Shown: positions 12,745 to 21,556, counted from the stretch's first letter. The stretch is DNA of 64,000 nucleotides from Dromaius novaehollandiae (GCF_036370855.1 NC_088132.1:65758841-65822840); one strand, 5' to 3'. Translations and numbers: made by a program. Notes: a model not told the origin generated them from the letters alone.

Positions 12745-13448
12745 AAAAATAAAATAAAAACTTTATTCTTATTACAGTTAGCCATGTAGCTATTAACAGC
12801 CTTCATAATCCGATTTCTTTGGGTCCGGAATTCTTATAGTACAGTATATATGCTCAGCACATTGAGATCACTTCAGTACATGATGTGATCAGCAGTAGAG
12901 AAAAGTGAAGTGGAAGAAGTTTCCTTAAAGATCGCCTCACTGCACCCTGGAAGTATATTTAAGTGAGTTACAACGCCTTTTGGTCAGTCAAGATTCCTTG
13001 TAAACAAAAACCCGAGGGATCTTTTATGTACAGAACCGGCAAGAAGAAAATCCAATAAATAAACATAACAGAAACCGACATGCAAGTTTGTTAAAGTGGA
13101 AAAGAGTTAACATCAGTGAAACAAAGAGATGAGATCATGTGGGTAAGCTCTAAGGAATGGACTTTTATAGTTTACAAGAAAAAAGAAAAGCTTTACTTTA
13201 CAAGCAAGAGACCTCACAATAAATAACACTGCTCTTCCCGTAACGAATAAATTTCTTCAAAAAACAAGGTGTACAGTCAACCAGACATTTTATGTATAAA
13301 TTATAAAACATGACACAGTATAAATAAATGTCTACGAGACTCAACTATATGTATACTTTTTTTCTCCCCAAAATAAATAAGCATACACTTATTTACAGTA
13401 TGGACATTGATTTCGTGCCCAATGGCTGTTCCAATAGTGATGGAGGTT
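12745..13448 (-). other. FST: FST 3' UTR, AU-rich
   Basis: About 700 nt of AT-rich sequence follow the TAA stop up to a canonical AATAAA (12762-12767). Two AU-rich element cores appear on the coding strand: UUAUUUAUU at 13372-13380 and AUUUAUUUA at about 13321-13329. Such nonamers recruit mRNA-decay proteins of the TTP class, so rapid FST mRNA turnover is a reasonable inference. No convincing coding ORF overlaps it. Confidence 0.7.
12762..12767 (-). terminator. FST: FST polyadenylation signal (main candidate)
   Basis: AATAAA on the coding strand, about 680 nt after the stop codon, is followed within 15-30 nt by U- and GU-rich sequence (runs of T ending TTTTTTTTGTAAC). This is the best placed canonical hexamer. 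The predicted cleavage site is around 12740-12750. Confidence 0.65.
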
Positions 13449-13531
13449 TTACCACTCTAGAATGGAAGATATAGGAAAGCTGTAGTCCTGGTCTTCATCT
13501 TCCTCTTCTTCCTCTGGGTCTTCATTAATGG
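13449..13531 (-). CDS. FST: FST exon 6: acidic C-terminal tail (long form)
   Basis: This 83-nt coding part encodes [20 protein letters not shown] then ISSILEW and TAA at 13449-13451. The acceptor is TTCCCCCATCTAG|CCATT. In mammals the acidic tail masks the heparin-binding patch, so the 315-residue mature form circulates. The tail is 27 residues, the same length as in human. Confidence 0.96.
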
Positions 13532-16407
13532 CTAGATGGGGGAATACAGGGGAGCTGTTGTTTAAATAAGGACAACAACAGCGCAGAAGCAGCTCAGTGC
13601 ATGTTTTCAAAGCCCTCTGAACAGCCATAATACAGCGTTGCATTTTATGCGACTTGTAGTGAGATGCTCTTTGGCATCTGCTGTTATGCAATAAGGTTTT
13701 TTTATACATAATCTATGAAGTCATTACTGCAGAAAGTTCTGAAGAATCAATGGCTCAGGTTTTATTGGCAGATTCCTGAAATCAAATAAAAAGCGCTCTT
13801 GTGTTCTAGGTTTAACTGCTTTGTGCCCTTCATTCAGAGTTAGTAGAGGCAACTGTGCTAAACCAGATGCCCATGTGCTACCATTAAGCTTGTTCTTTTG
13901 GACAGAGTTAGAGTTTATCCGAGTGTTAATAAAGCAATCAGCGAAGCACACGAGAGCAAACAAATTAGGAAAAAATCGCTAGAATTATGCTCCTAGGGCA
14001 ACCCCTTTCTGATAAAATGACTTTTCCTTAAAATGGCCCCAAAACCCCAAGCTGGAAGCAAACCAATTGTTGGAGATCTATTGCACTTTATCGGTAACCA
14101 AAGCGTGTGCATGATATATACATATTTATATTGCACATGTACCATATCTTGAATCTCTAAATTAAGCCTTTTTTACTTTTAAAGGCATAAGTCTTTATTA
14201 CCTAGGGATTGCCTTCAGAAGCCTTAAATGACTGCAGAGTTAAAAATCTCACTTACAGTTGCAAGATCCGGAGTGCTTTACTTCTAGAAGCACGCCCATG
14301 GAGCAGGCTGCCTCTTTCATGGCACACTCGCTTGGATAAGTAGTGTTATCGCTGGCACAGACTGCCTCGTCTGACTTGCTTTCAGGGCATAGCTCATCAC
14401 AGAGGGCACACCGACCTCTGCCAACCTTAAAATCCCACAAGCATTTCTTCCCAGCACTGCACTGAATATCTTCACAGGATTTTGCTTCTAAAAATACACA
14501 CAGGATACTAGAGGTAAGTGAAAAGACAAAGAGAGAAGCAAAGCAACAACAAACAATCCCAGACTCCTTTTCCTCCAAGAACTGTGAACGGGCAAAGCTC
14601 AGATGAGGTAGATGTGATGATACCTGCTGGTTTTACTCAAGCAAGCAGTTCCTCGGAAAGCGCTGCCTGTCTATCTGTGGGGGAGGGAACCGAGCCGTGC
14701 CAGGAGAGTCTGGCCCTGGGAATGCAGAATTGCATTTGCATATTGCACACGTCCTTCCCTGCTCTGTCTGATCATCGGTGGAAATTCAGCTCCCCATAAC
14801 TTTAGTGCTAAGTGCAGAATTTACCAACACACTCGGCATTTCTAAATCAATTATTTTTAAACTAAACCATGTACGGTAGTTATCTACAAGATTAGAAAGT
14901 GAATTTACCTCAACCTAGGCCAACTAAAAGCAGCCTGAGATTCCCCAGAATCCCCCCGGCAGTTTTGGGGAGCAGAGGTTTTCCTGAAGGTGCTTCCTTG
15001 TAACACTCACACTTCACTATCACTCCTTTCTGGAAATCACAGTCACAATACAAAATGTCAGGATGCACAGAGATGCACCAACTGTCTCCAAACTCTGCAG
15101 TATTTTTAAAGAGGAAAAAGTGATCAGATGTTTCCAATTAAGTTAAAGCAAGCTCTGCCAAGACCACTTGAAGACAATTGTTTCCAGGAATCCAGATCCA
15201 CTGAATATCGAGACCTTATTACACTGTAACCATGTCATCATCTATTTAATGGTGTGGGTACTTCTCCCTTGGACACTAATGTCAGCACCCACCCACACCG
15301 ACAGCAAGAGAAGCAGGAACAGGCCCTCTACACCCTCGCCCCTTCTGCAACCTTTGCTGGAGCAAAGCTGCCCCAGCTTTCCTTTCTCCTGGAGGGGACA
15401 CAAGCCCAGGCTGCTGGAGGTCTGTGTCCTGCGCCCAGACACAATCTACGTCCATCCGATTCCACACACAGTATTCCAGAACAACTGAGCCAAGAAGCTC
15501 TCCCCACTCTTACCCTCCAACCGAGATACCTACTGATGCATTTTCCTTCGTAGGCTAATCCAATGGATCTGCCCAGTAGGCAGGTGGCTTTTCTCAGGTG
15601 GCAGGCACTAGCGTACGTTATGCCGTCATTCCCGCAGAGATACTGTTCGGGGGAGGTAGGCTCTGGGCAAATTCGATTACATGTCACACAGTAGGCGTTA
15701 TTAGTTTGATCAACCACACATGTGGAGCTGCCTGGACATAAAACATCCCTACAGGTCTCTGAAATAAAGATGGAAATACGCAGTGATTAATAGGAGATCC
15801 CGGAGCCCAAGCGAGGAGTGAATGAGTGACATAATGAAACAAATGATCAGATAAAAGCCTTCAGCAGCTTTTGTCATTTAAAGGCCGCTGGAGGAAACCT
15901 TCCCATCTCAGGGTAGCTAGTAGGACACAAGCGCTGCTAGACTGTGGGGAACTCTCAATCCAGCTACGTCCTTGTCTGTGGCGCGTGGTTTGGTTATTGT
16001 CTCCCAGCATTTGGAACATCGCTCTGGTTACTGTGGGGAAGTACGTCAGCTCCTCCTCCCTACACTCAGACACACACCCTTTGGCATTTGAGGGAGATCG
16101 GATTAGATTTGCAAACCTACTTTTGCATTTGCCCTGATACTGGACTTCAAGTTCGGGCTGTTCTTTACATCTGGCTTTGAGAAGGGCACACTCGTTCCTG
16201 TAGGTTTTCCCATCTAAGCCACACACGGGGCCCTTCCAAGTGATATTAGAGCAATCCGGAGCACAAACACACCGAGGTTTGTTCTTCTTGTTCATTTTAC
16301 ATTTCTTCCCAGGTCCACAGTCCACGTTCTCACATGTTTCTGATGGAAGGAAAGAGGCACCGCTTTAGTATCGAGTGTGCAGATCAGACTTCCTGTCAAA
16401 ACTGCTT

Positions 16408-16443
<36 letters not shown>

Positions 16444-18878
16444 CCACTGCAACTCCAGGGTATAAAGAGCAAACACCTTTCCCCCCAAGCAGGAGACAAA
16501 ACTCGAGGGGAATCCTCCTACCCTGTGAGGGCAGGGGAGGGAGGAGTTCACTCCCCTCCGCAGCCCTGGTTTGCACAAGCAAGGGCTCCCCCCTCGCTGA
16601 TCCCAGGGCTGGTACAAGATGCACTTCCAGCCGTCAGTGAGGAAAGAAGCAGGAGGCCACTGTCCCCCCGCTCCCCAGCTCCTTTCCCTCTCCTCTTCCT
16701 CCTCATCCCAGTCCCTGGCTGGACTGATCCTTAGCAAAATGCAGCTCACAAACACGCCCCCTCCTCACCTTTGCATGGGATGCAGTTTGGGGCTCCCCCA
16801 TTAAAAATCATCCACTTAAAAAGCGTGTTGTCGTTGACGTCTTCTTCTGTCCACGAAGTCGTCAGGCGACCCGTCTTGCAGCACTCCTCCTTGCTGAGAT
16901 CAGTTTTGTAGAGGACCTGGCAGCGGCCGTTCTTCGCCTGCCGGAGCCAACAATTCCCAGCTGCGGAGGGGGAGAGGGCGAGCGAGGGGAGACACTCAGC
17001 CATATCAGTGTCAGTTACCAGTGACCCAGACACAACACGTGCGCCTTGCATTGACTTTTACTAGACTGTTTACTTTTATTTGTCCCATTTCATAACCCGC
17101 AGCTACACTGGCCGATTTGGGAGTGCAGTTTGAAAAAAAAACCGAACCCCCCCGCCCCCCCCCCAAACTGATCAAAACAGGACGAGGCAGTTTTCTTAGG
17201 TATTTATTCCATATGTAGAGCAGAAGGAACACTGCCTGCACGTGACAGAGGCTTGAAAAGGATGTGCATTTAAAAGGGAATAAAAAGAAAATCGCGCTTG
17301 CAAATTCCTTCCTCCTCCCCCTGCCCTCTCCTCCTCACCGCGTCTGCACAGCAGCATTGTTTTAGTGCCGCACAGAGTTTCAGTCCCAGCCCATTTTGCA
17401 ATCTGCACGAATTGGGAACATTTGCTGTTAGAGAAGTCTTTCGAAATCTCCACATTTTGCTGCTTCTATTAACAAATGTCTTTCCTTTACTAAAATAAGT
17501 TAGCAGAGATCCAAAAAAGTGAGCAAAGTATGCAAAATACAGTGGCACATAGAGTAGGAGGGTCCCTGCAGAGTTTTAAAAACCGATCAGACTGGAAAAG
17601 TTATAGGTGTCGTCTCTCCCGCAAGCAATTCAGAGGAAAGTACACTGTCCTTAAACCGGATAGAGGTTTTTTTTTTTCCTTTCTTTTTTTTTTTTTAATA
17701 GTATCCCTGTTATTTGTGGAGTCAAGCCAAGAACATTAGTCCAAGCAACTCCCCCTTTTTTAGCTGGAGAGTAGAGTTTTGGTTGGGATGAGTCTCCCGT
17801 GAATAACCAATGTGACTTCTCCAGCAACTCAATACCAATTGATTCTGGTGCTAATCCAGCGAGGGCTCGATCCTGCCTCCTTACTCCGATGGGAATTTAC
17901 CGCAGTGAGGGGTCAGGATTGGCCATCCGAGATGTCGCTGGGTGCGGGGGAACATTCCCCCCTCCCCAAATCATTGAATAAACAACGCCCTTTAAAAAGA
18001 AAGTTTTGTGTTTTACAGTTGCCTGCGTTACATTAACTTATGCTCTGCTCAGTGGAGAAAAAAAAAGAAAAAAAAAGAAAGAAAAAACCAATGATAAGCA
18101 ATGGTAAGAGATCCAGGTTATGGCTGGAACACGGTCAATAAAAGGGAAAAAAATCCCAAAACTAAAAATCAATATTCCCTTGTGTCGAAAGAGGGCTCTT
18201 AAGAGTTGTCAATATCAGGTTCGGGTTTGTTTTGTTCGCATGGAAAAAAACTTACTTAGCCATACTCTTCAGCGCAGAAGAATTTACAACATAGTAGCAT
18301 TATTCATCAAAAAGGGGGGGGGGGGGAAGAAAATCCCAATATTAAAGGAATGTCCGGAAAATGACCACTACTGGTTTCTGAAAATGTCAGCTGTAATTGT
18401 GGGGCTCCCCATCACCACCTCTCCTTCCGTCAGGCAGGCGAGATAAAAATCTCAGCTAAATTACCAACAAACTTTGAGCACTCATTCGAAATCCGACACT
18501 AAGAAAGTTCCCTCGCGATGCTGTTGTTCATTCATGCTGCAGAATAACAATAAATACTAAGAATCATCCTCATCTGTCCTCTGTGCCTATGCACAGCAGT
18601 GCGAAGATCCGATCGAAAAGGAACCTAAATGACACCTCTGCACACCGGTACAGAGCAGCCCCATGCCCACAGCTAACTTCTGTCCTGTTGGACCTTGGAG
18701 AGAGGCGTTTAAACACCGCAGCAAACTGAGCGCTGCCCGAAAGGGAGAAAATAGGTTTCAGAAAAACGCATCTGCGAGTAAACAATCTCATCTTACCCTG
18801 CACTGTGTGGTCGTCCATGAAGTGGCACAGAAACATCAGGAGTAAGAGCATGCCCGGGTGGCTTCTCCGGTGTAACAT
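13449..18878 (-). CDS. FST: Follistatin, six coding exons, 343 residues
   Basis: Follistatin is a secreted glycoprotein that binds and neutralises activins, myostatin and some BMPs. Coding exons on the minus strand are 18797-18878, 16769-16960, 16121-16339, 15534-15758, 14257-14487 and 13449-13531 (82+192+219+225+231+83 = 1032 nt). Every intron is phase 1 and GT-AG. Domains: signal peptide 1-28; N-terminal activin-binding domain about 29-91; three Kazal-like follistatin domains at about 92-164, 165-239 and 240-316, one per exon; acidic tail 317-343 ending SSILEW. The heparin-binding basic patch [12 protein letters not shown] lies at 103-114. N-glycosylation sequons are N123 (NIT) and N287 (NTT). 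The start has A at -3 and is the only ATG preceding a signal peptide in frame. Length and domain order match vertebrate FST. No frameshift or missing cysteine was noticed. FSTL3 is excluded because it has only two follistatin domains. Confidence 0.97.
13775..13790 (-). promoter_or_regulatory. FST: Alternative FST 3' splice acceptor making the short isoform
   Basis: On the minus strand, intron 5 contains TTTTTATTTGATTTCAG followed by GAATCTGCC. Splicing exon 5 (last base T at 14257) to 13775 gives T|GA, a TGA stop right after Asn316. The product is 316 residues, 288 after signal removal, the size of the known short follistatin. The pyrimidine tract is good and the acceptor lies 244 nt upstream of the exon 6 acceptor. 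The reading is direct; its use is inferred from mammalian FST. Confidence 0.75.
14257..14487 (-). CDS. FST: FST exon 5: follistatin domain 3
   Basis: This 231-nt exon (77 codons, residues 240-316) begins [10 protein letters not shown] and ends KHSGSCN. The acceptor is TATTTTTAG|AAGC and the donor AACT|GTAAGT. N287 in NTTY is a glycosylation sequon. The final T is the first base of either Ser317 (joined to exon 6) or a TGA stop (joined to the alternative acceptor at 13775). Reading on into the intron gives Cys-Lys-stop, so simple intron retention would give a 318-residue product. Confidence 0.97.
15534..15758 (-). CDS. FST: FST exon 4: follistatin domain 2
   Basis: This 225-nt exon (75 codons, residues 165-239) begins [12 protein letters not shown] and ends LAYEGKCI. 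The acceptor is TTTATTTCAG|AGACC and the donor ATCA|GTAGGT. The Kazal core [19 protein letters not shown] is intact. In the known structures this domain, with domain 1, covers the type II receptor site of activin. Confidence 0.97.
16121..16339 (-). CDS. FST: FST exon 3: follistatin domain 1, heparin-binding
   Basis: This 219-nt exon (73 codons, residues 92-164) runs from [11 protein letters not shown] to QYQGKCK, with acceptor CCATCAG|AAAC and donor AAAA|GTAGGT. It has an EGF-like cysteine-rich part, then a Kazal-like part ([15 protein letters not shown]). Basic residues at 103-114 form the heparan-sulfate-binding patch that ties the short isoform to cell surfaces. N123 is a glycosylation sequon. 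A run of 33 A (T on the coding strand) lies about 70 nt upstream of the acceptor. Confidence 0.97.
16410..16442. repeat. Run of 33 A in FST intron 2
   Basis: An uninterrupted A33 on the plus strand (T33 in the FST transcript) ends about 70 nt upstream of the exon 3 acceptor. Length is likely polymorphic and prone to sequencing error. It is not followed by any SINE body, so it is a microsatellite rather than a retroposon tail. Confidence 0.95.
16769..16960 (-). CDS. FST: FST exon 2: N-terminal activin-binding domain
   Basis: This 192-nt exon (64 codons) is preceded by CTCCCCCTCCGCAG and followed by donor AAAG|GTGAGG. It starts GNCWLRQ and ends NCIPCK, residues 28-91. In human follistatin this domain contacts the activin wrist region through hydrophobic residues including the Trp near its start, which is kept here. 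It also carries [20 protein letters not shown], a highly conserved stretch. Confidence 0.97.
16961..18796 (-). other. FST: FST intron 1 (1836 nt)
   Basis: Donor GTAAGA, acceptor CCGCAG. The intron holds several low-complexity runs: 13 G at 18314-18326, an A/AAAG tract at 18056-18087, T11 and T13 at 17667-17677 and 17684-17696, and interrupted C runs at 17147-17164. No coding exon was seen in it. It is the longest FST intron and the likeliest intronic home for regulatory sites, but I could not pick out a specific one. Confidence 0.85.
18314..18326. repeat. G13 homopolymer in FST intron 1
   Basis: Thirteen consecutive G on the plus strand (C in the transcript). A second C-rich interrupted run is at 17147-17164 in the same intron. 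Both are likely to vary in length. Confidence 0.95.
18797..18878 (-). CDS. FST: FST exon 1: start codon and signal peptide
   Basis: The exon encodes 27 codons plus one base. The N-terminus has a short basic stretch (MLHRRSHPG) followed by a hydrophobic core [11 protein letters not shown], and ends DDHTVQ. The donor reads CAGG|GTAAGA. The first base of the Ala28 codon is supplied here and the other two by exon 2, so signal cleavage is expected just before Gly29, as in other follistatins. Confidence 0.95.
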
Positions 18879-18969
18879 CCTCCGTGCAGCCGGAGTGAGG
18901 AGACCCAGGAGCAGTGTCGCGGGGAGCAGGCGGAGGGAGCGAGCACCAGCCAGCCGGCGATGATCGCTC

Positions 18970-19070
18970 TATTGAATGAACGTCAGGCGCTGAATGCAGT
19001 CTCTCTTTAAATCTATACGGGGGTCTTAGCTGTCTGCGGTGGGCGGTCTCCTAATGTGTGTGTGTGTCTG
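18970..19070 (-). promoter_or_regulatory. FST: FST core promoter and proximal sites
   Basis: Reading the coding strand, a TATA-like GTATAGATTTAAAG sits at 19005-19018, about 130 nt upstream of the ATG, so transcription should start near 18980. A near-CRE TGACGTTCA lies at about 18974-18982. Further upstream are a GC box (GGGCGG on the plus strand, about 19041-19046) and two CAGACA motifs that fit Smad-binding sites, in keeping with FST being an activin-induced feedback gene. A (TG)n run is at 19055-19066. Sites are read directly; function is inferred. Confidence 0.55.
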
Positions 19071-19144
19071 CTCGGGGGTGGGGAGATTTAAAAAGTTCAG
19101 TGTGAATCAGGTGACATTTTCCACCTTCTGGAAACCCTCTCCAA

Positions 19145-19625
19145 TTATCTGCTCTAGGTGCACGCACACACAGGCGCGCACAGGGGCGCACCGGCGCGCA
19201 CCCCCAGGCGCGCACCCGCGCACCCCCGGGCCAGCCCTGCGCGGCGCGGCCGCCGGAGCCGCCTGCGCAGCAGCGGGAGGCAGCGCAACCCCGGCCGCGG
19301 CCGCCGCGGAGCCGCCCGCGCCCGCGCGCGGGGGAGGCGCGCAGCGGGCCGCGCCCGCGCCGCCCGGCTGGGGGCCGCGGGGGTCCCAGCGCAGGGGGCC
19401 CTTTCCCCCGCCGGTCCGCAGCGGTGCGCGGGGGTGCGGAGCGCGGGGCGGCGGAGCTGCCGGGGCGCGGAGGGGCGCCCGCCCGCCCGCCCTGCTGCGC
19501 GCCCGCGGCCGCCGCCATGGCCACCCGACGCCGCGGCTACGGAGAGACCCCGCGCCGCGCACCTCCGAGGGCAGCGCGGCGGCTGGCGCGCACACGCATC
19601 GCGCTCGGCGGGACTCGTCTGAAAA
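19145..19625. promoter_or_regulatory. CpG island upstream of FST
   Basis: This is very GC-rich and dense in CpG, with motifs such as GCGCGC, GCCGCCGCC and CCGCGG throughout, in sharp contrast with flanking AT-rich DNA. It begins about 270 nt upstream of the FST start codon. Long overlapping ORFs on both strands here are a by-product of low stop-codon density. It probably marks an unmethylated promoter region. Confidence 0.85.
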
Positions 19626-19732
19626 AAAAAAAACAACCCACACCAAAAAACCCAACCCCGAACACCAACCCCGAACCAAAAAAAAAGCCCCAAACAAATA
19701 AAAGTTTAATACCTAGGGCTCTGCCCCAGTGA
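19517..19732 (+). CDS. Speculative small divergent ORF (71 residues)
   Basis: An ATG in a near-ideal Kozak context (GCCGCCGCCATGG) opens a 71-residue ORF pointing away from FST. Its product starts MATRRRGYGETPRR, is strongly basic and then turns into a Lys/Pro/Asn/Thr-rich tail encoded by an A/C-rich tract. The tail looks like low-complexity DNA rather than a selected protein, and I recognise no domain. An AATAAA lies at about 19696. It could be part of a divergent noncoding transcript from the CpG island, or nothing. Confidence 0.12.
   Translation: MATRRRGYGETPRRAPPRAARRLARTRIALGGTRLKKKKQPTPKNPTPNTNPEPKKKPQTNKSLIPRALPQ
19620..19695. repeat. A/C-rich strand-asymmetric tract
   Basis: About 75 nt are composed almost only of A and C on the plus strand, with the motif AACACCAACCCCGAAC partly repeated and runs of A at both ends. 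It directly borders the CpG island. On the FST coding strand it is T/G-rich. It is a low-complexity sequence, not a telomere array. Confidence 0.7.
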
Positions 19733-20094
19733 CAGCCTTTTCACTGGGAGCCCGGGAGGACGAGACGGGAATGGGGGCGACGTAGGCGGTCTCCTTTCAG
19801 AATCAGAAAAGATTGCAACATCGATAATGAACTTCTAGGGCACTAGTTTATTAAGCACAGTCTGGCATTATTCTCCCCTTAGAAAAGTTGGCGGTCTCTC
19901 ATTTATAACATTTTTTGGCACCGCTGAATGAAACTGAGTAGGCGATATTTCCTTTTATACAAAACGATTACTTAACGGAAAATTGTATTGTTTATTCAAA
20001 AGCTGCCTTTTTAATTTCGATTCTTTCGCTTTTCTGAGCCACCAAAGCACAACAGACTGCGAAGTATGCAGACAGGAATTCCCGGACACCGCCG

Positions 20095-20200
20095 GGTCAG
20101 GGCACGGTGCGCGCAACCCTCCGCGCCCGCGGCCCGGCCCTCCCCGCACCCCCCCGCCCACCGCGTCCCCCGGCTGCCCCCCCCGCCCGCCCCCTCCCCA
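20095..20200. promoter_or_regulatory. Small GC-rich, CpG-containing patch
   Basis: A patch of C-rich, CpG-bearing sequence (CGCCCGCGGCCCGGCC and runs of CCCCC) interrupts AT-rich DNA about 1.2 kb upstream of the FST start codon. It may be an outlier of the FST CpG island. Confidence 0.5.
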
Positions 20201-20260
20201 CAACTGCAAATAACTCAGTGATAACAGATTTTTTTCCACCAACTGCAGGAGATAGTGCTA

Positions 20261-20306
20261 ATCTTTTAATAAAAGATCCCATTACAATGGGATCTGTCTG
20301 GACAGA
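20261..20306. promoter_or_regulatory. Three back-to-back palindromes upstream of FST
   Basis: ATCTTTTA-A-TAAAAGAT (20261-20277), AGATCCCATT-AC-AATGGGATCT (20274-20295) and TCTGTC-TG-GACAGA (20293-20306) follow each other with small overlaps, all perfect. The last contains opposed GTCT and AGAC boxes, which fit Smad-binding sites. The block sits about 1.4 kb upstream of the FST start codon. Its function is unknown; it could be a cis-regulatory element or a remnant of an inverted-repeat element. Confidence 0.5.
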
Positions 20307-20529
20307 CTATAATAGATCCAGAAATACAGCCGTGCTAATATTAGAAGACAGTTGTTTGGGTGCCTCAGACCGGGCCCTGGTCCTGCTTTGAAAGTGGGCA
20401 TGAATCACAATGTCCCTCTGTACCACCTGCAGTCACACGCATTAAGAAGCAGACTGGTAAATGACTGACCTCGCTGCATTTTTTTTTTTTTTTTTGTTAT
20501 TATTATGATCATCGTCCCGAGCAGCGCCC

Positions 20530-21170
20530 GGGCATTTTGATCACTTCAGAAGCTCCGGGACTCCACATCCTTCTTAATCTTTTCCCAAATTGGTGCCACT
20601 CTTTCCCTCCGCCTGCCTCTCCCTCCTCGCTCTGCGGCGCGGCCTCAATGCAGGGTTGCTTAGTGCCCTCTAACGGCAGACGACTCCAACAGCCCAGAGC
20701 AAAACCCCTCACCGCGGAGCCGCCGAGAGCGCGGCCCGCGGCCGCGGCCCCCGCAGGGACGGCGCCTGGGGGCAGGCTGCCGCCGTGCAGCCGCGGGGCC
20801 GCAGGGAGCCGCGGCGGCGCCCGCCCCTTCCAGGCCGCCCGCTCAGCGCCGCGCCCCGCGCCGCCGACGGGGGTCGCCGGCCCGCCTGCCCCGCCGCCCC
20901 TGCCCGCGCCTCCCGCGCCCCATCCCGGGCAGCGCTGCCGCCAGCTCCTCCTCCGGGGGCTGCCCCGGCCCCGGGACACCCGTCCGCGGACCTCGGCCCG
21001 CTCCGGGGATCCCGCAGGCTGGCACCGGCGCTGCCCCCCGGCTCTGCCGCCTCCCCCCGCGGCGGCGGCCCGGCGGTGCCGGCGGGGTCACGGGCCGGCG
21101 GCGGGGTAGCGGCTGCGGCTGCTGCTGCCGCCCGCGCCGGGATGCGGGAGCGTGCGGGAGCGTGCGGGGG
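20530..21170. promoter_or_regulatory. Second large CpG island, 1.7-2.3 kb upstream of FST
   Basis: This is dense CpG and very GC-rich, with clusters such as GCGGCCCGCGGCCGCGG and GGCGGCGGCCCGGCGG, ending abruptly near 21170 where AT-rich DNA resumes. It is separated from the FST-proximal island by about 900 nt. It may be a distal promoter, a promoter of an upstream noncoding transcript, or an enhancer-like island. Long ORFs through it on both strands are composition artefacts. Confidence 0.8.
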
Positions 21171-21224
21171 GCATCAGGTTCACCTTTTTCTTTTCAGTTT
21201 GGTTGTTTTAATAATTGGCCGGCA

Positions 21225-21425
21225 CAGTGTTTATCCTGACAATGTTTTCAATTATAGAGGGGCGTTTTCAGGCCGTATTCCTGGAAATAAGATGCCGCAT
21301 GGGTCGATAACGTTTGCACATGTGCTTCATGCGTGCATCATCAGGAGATCAATATGATTGCGCTGGTATGGAGATTTGTATCACACCTGTTCTCTGACAT
21401 CACATAGAAACAGCTGCTGTTTCTT
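21225..21425. promoter_or_regulatory. Enhancer-like non-coding patch
   Basis: The sequence just beyond the CpG island carries a perfect T-box half-site TCACACCT (21381-21388), a palindromic E-box GCACATGTGC (21316-21325) and several AT-rich homeobox-like cores. Base composition is balanced and free of repeats. The sites are visible, but enhancer function is an inference and no conservation test was possible. Confidence 0.25.
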
Positions 21426-21543
21426 TTATTGTTTTTTTTTTTCTTTTTTAAATGCTAAATATTGGGTTTGTGTGTAACAACGTGTCAGGGCTATATTGTA
21501 TAATCAGAAATGCTTTCTTCCTTTTATCTGTGTGCCTCCATAA

Positions 21544-21556
21544 CCCCCCCCCCCCC
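21544..21556. repeat. C13 homopolymer
   Basis: Thirteen C in a row, beyond the distal CpG island. Simple repeat. Confidence 0.95.

Noticed and set aside
14249..14578. Exon 5 read with an upstream ATG and a Cys-Lys C-terminus as a stand-alone gene
   Set aside because: The upstream part is intron 4 sequence and the end is intron 5 read-through; the splice sites and phases place the exon firmly in FST.
19039..19701. Long overlapping ORFs of 150-220 codons on both strands
   Set aside because: They lie in a CpG island where stop codons are rare, occur in nearly all frames at once, and encode Ala/Pro/Arg/Gly-rich strings with no domain.
20509..21357. ORFs of 156-190 codons on both strands
   Set aside because: Same reason: GC-rich composition artefacts of the distal CpG island, with no recognisable protein family.
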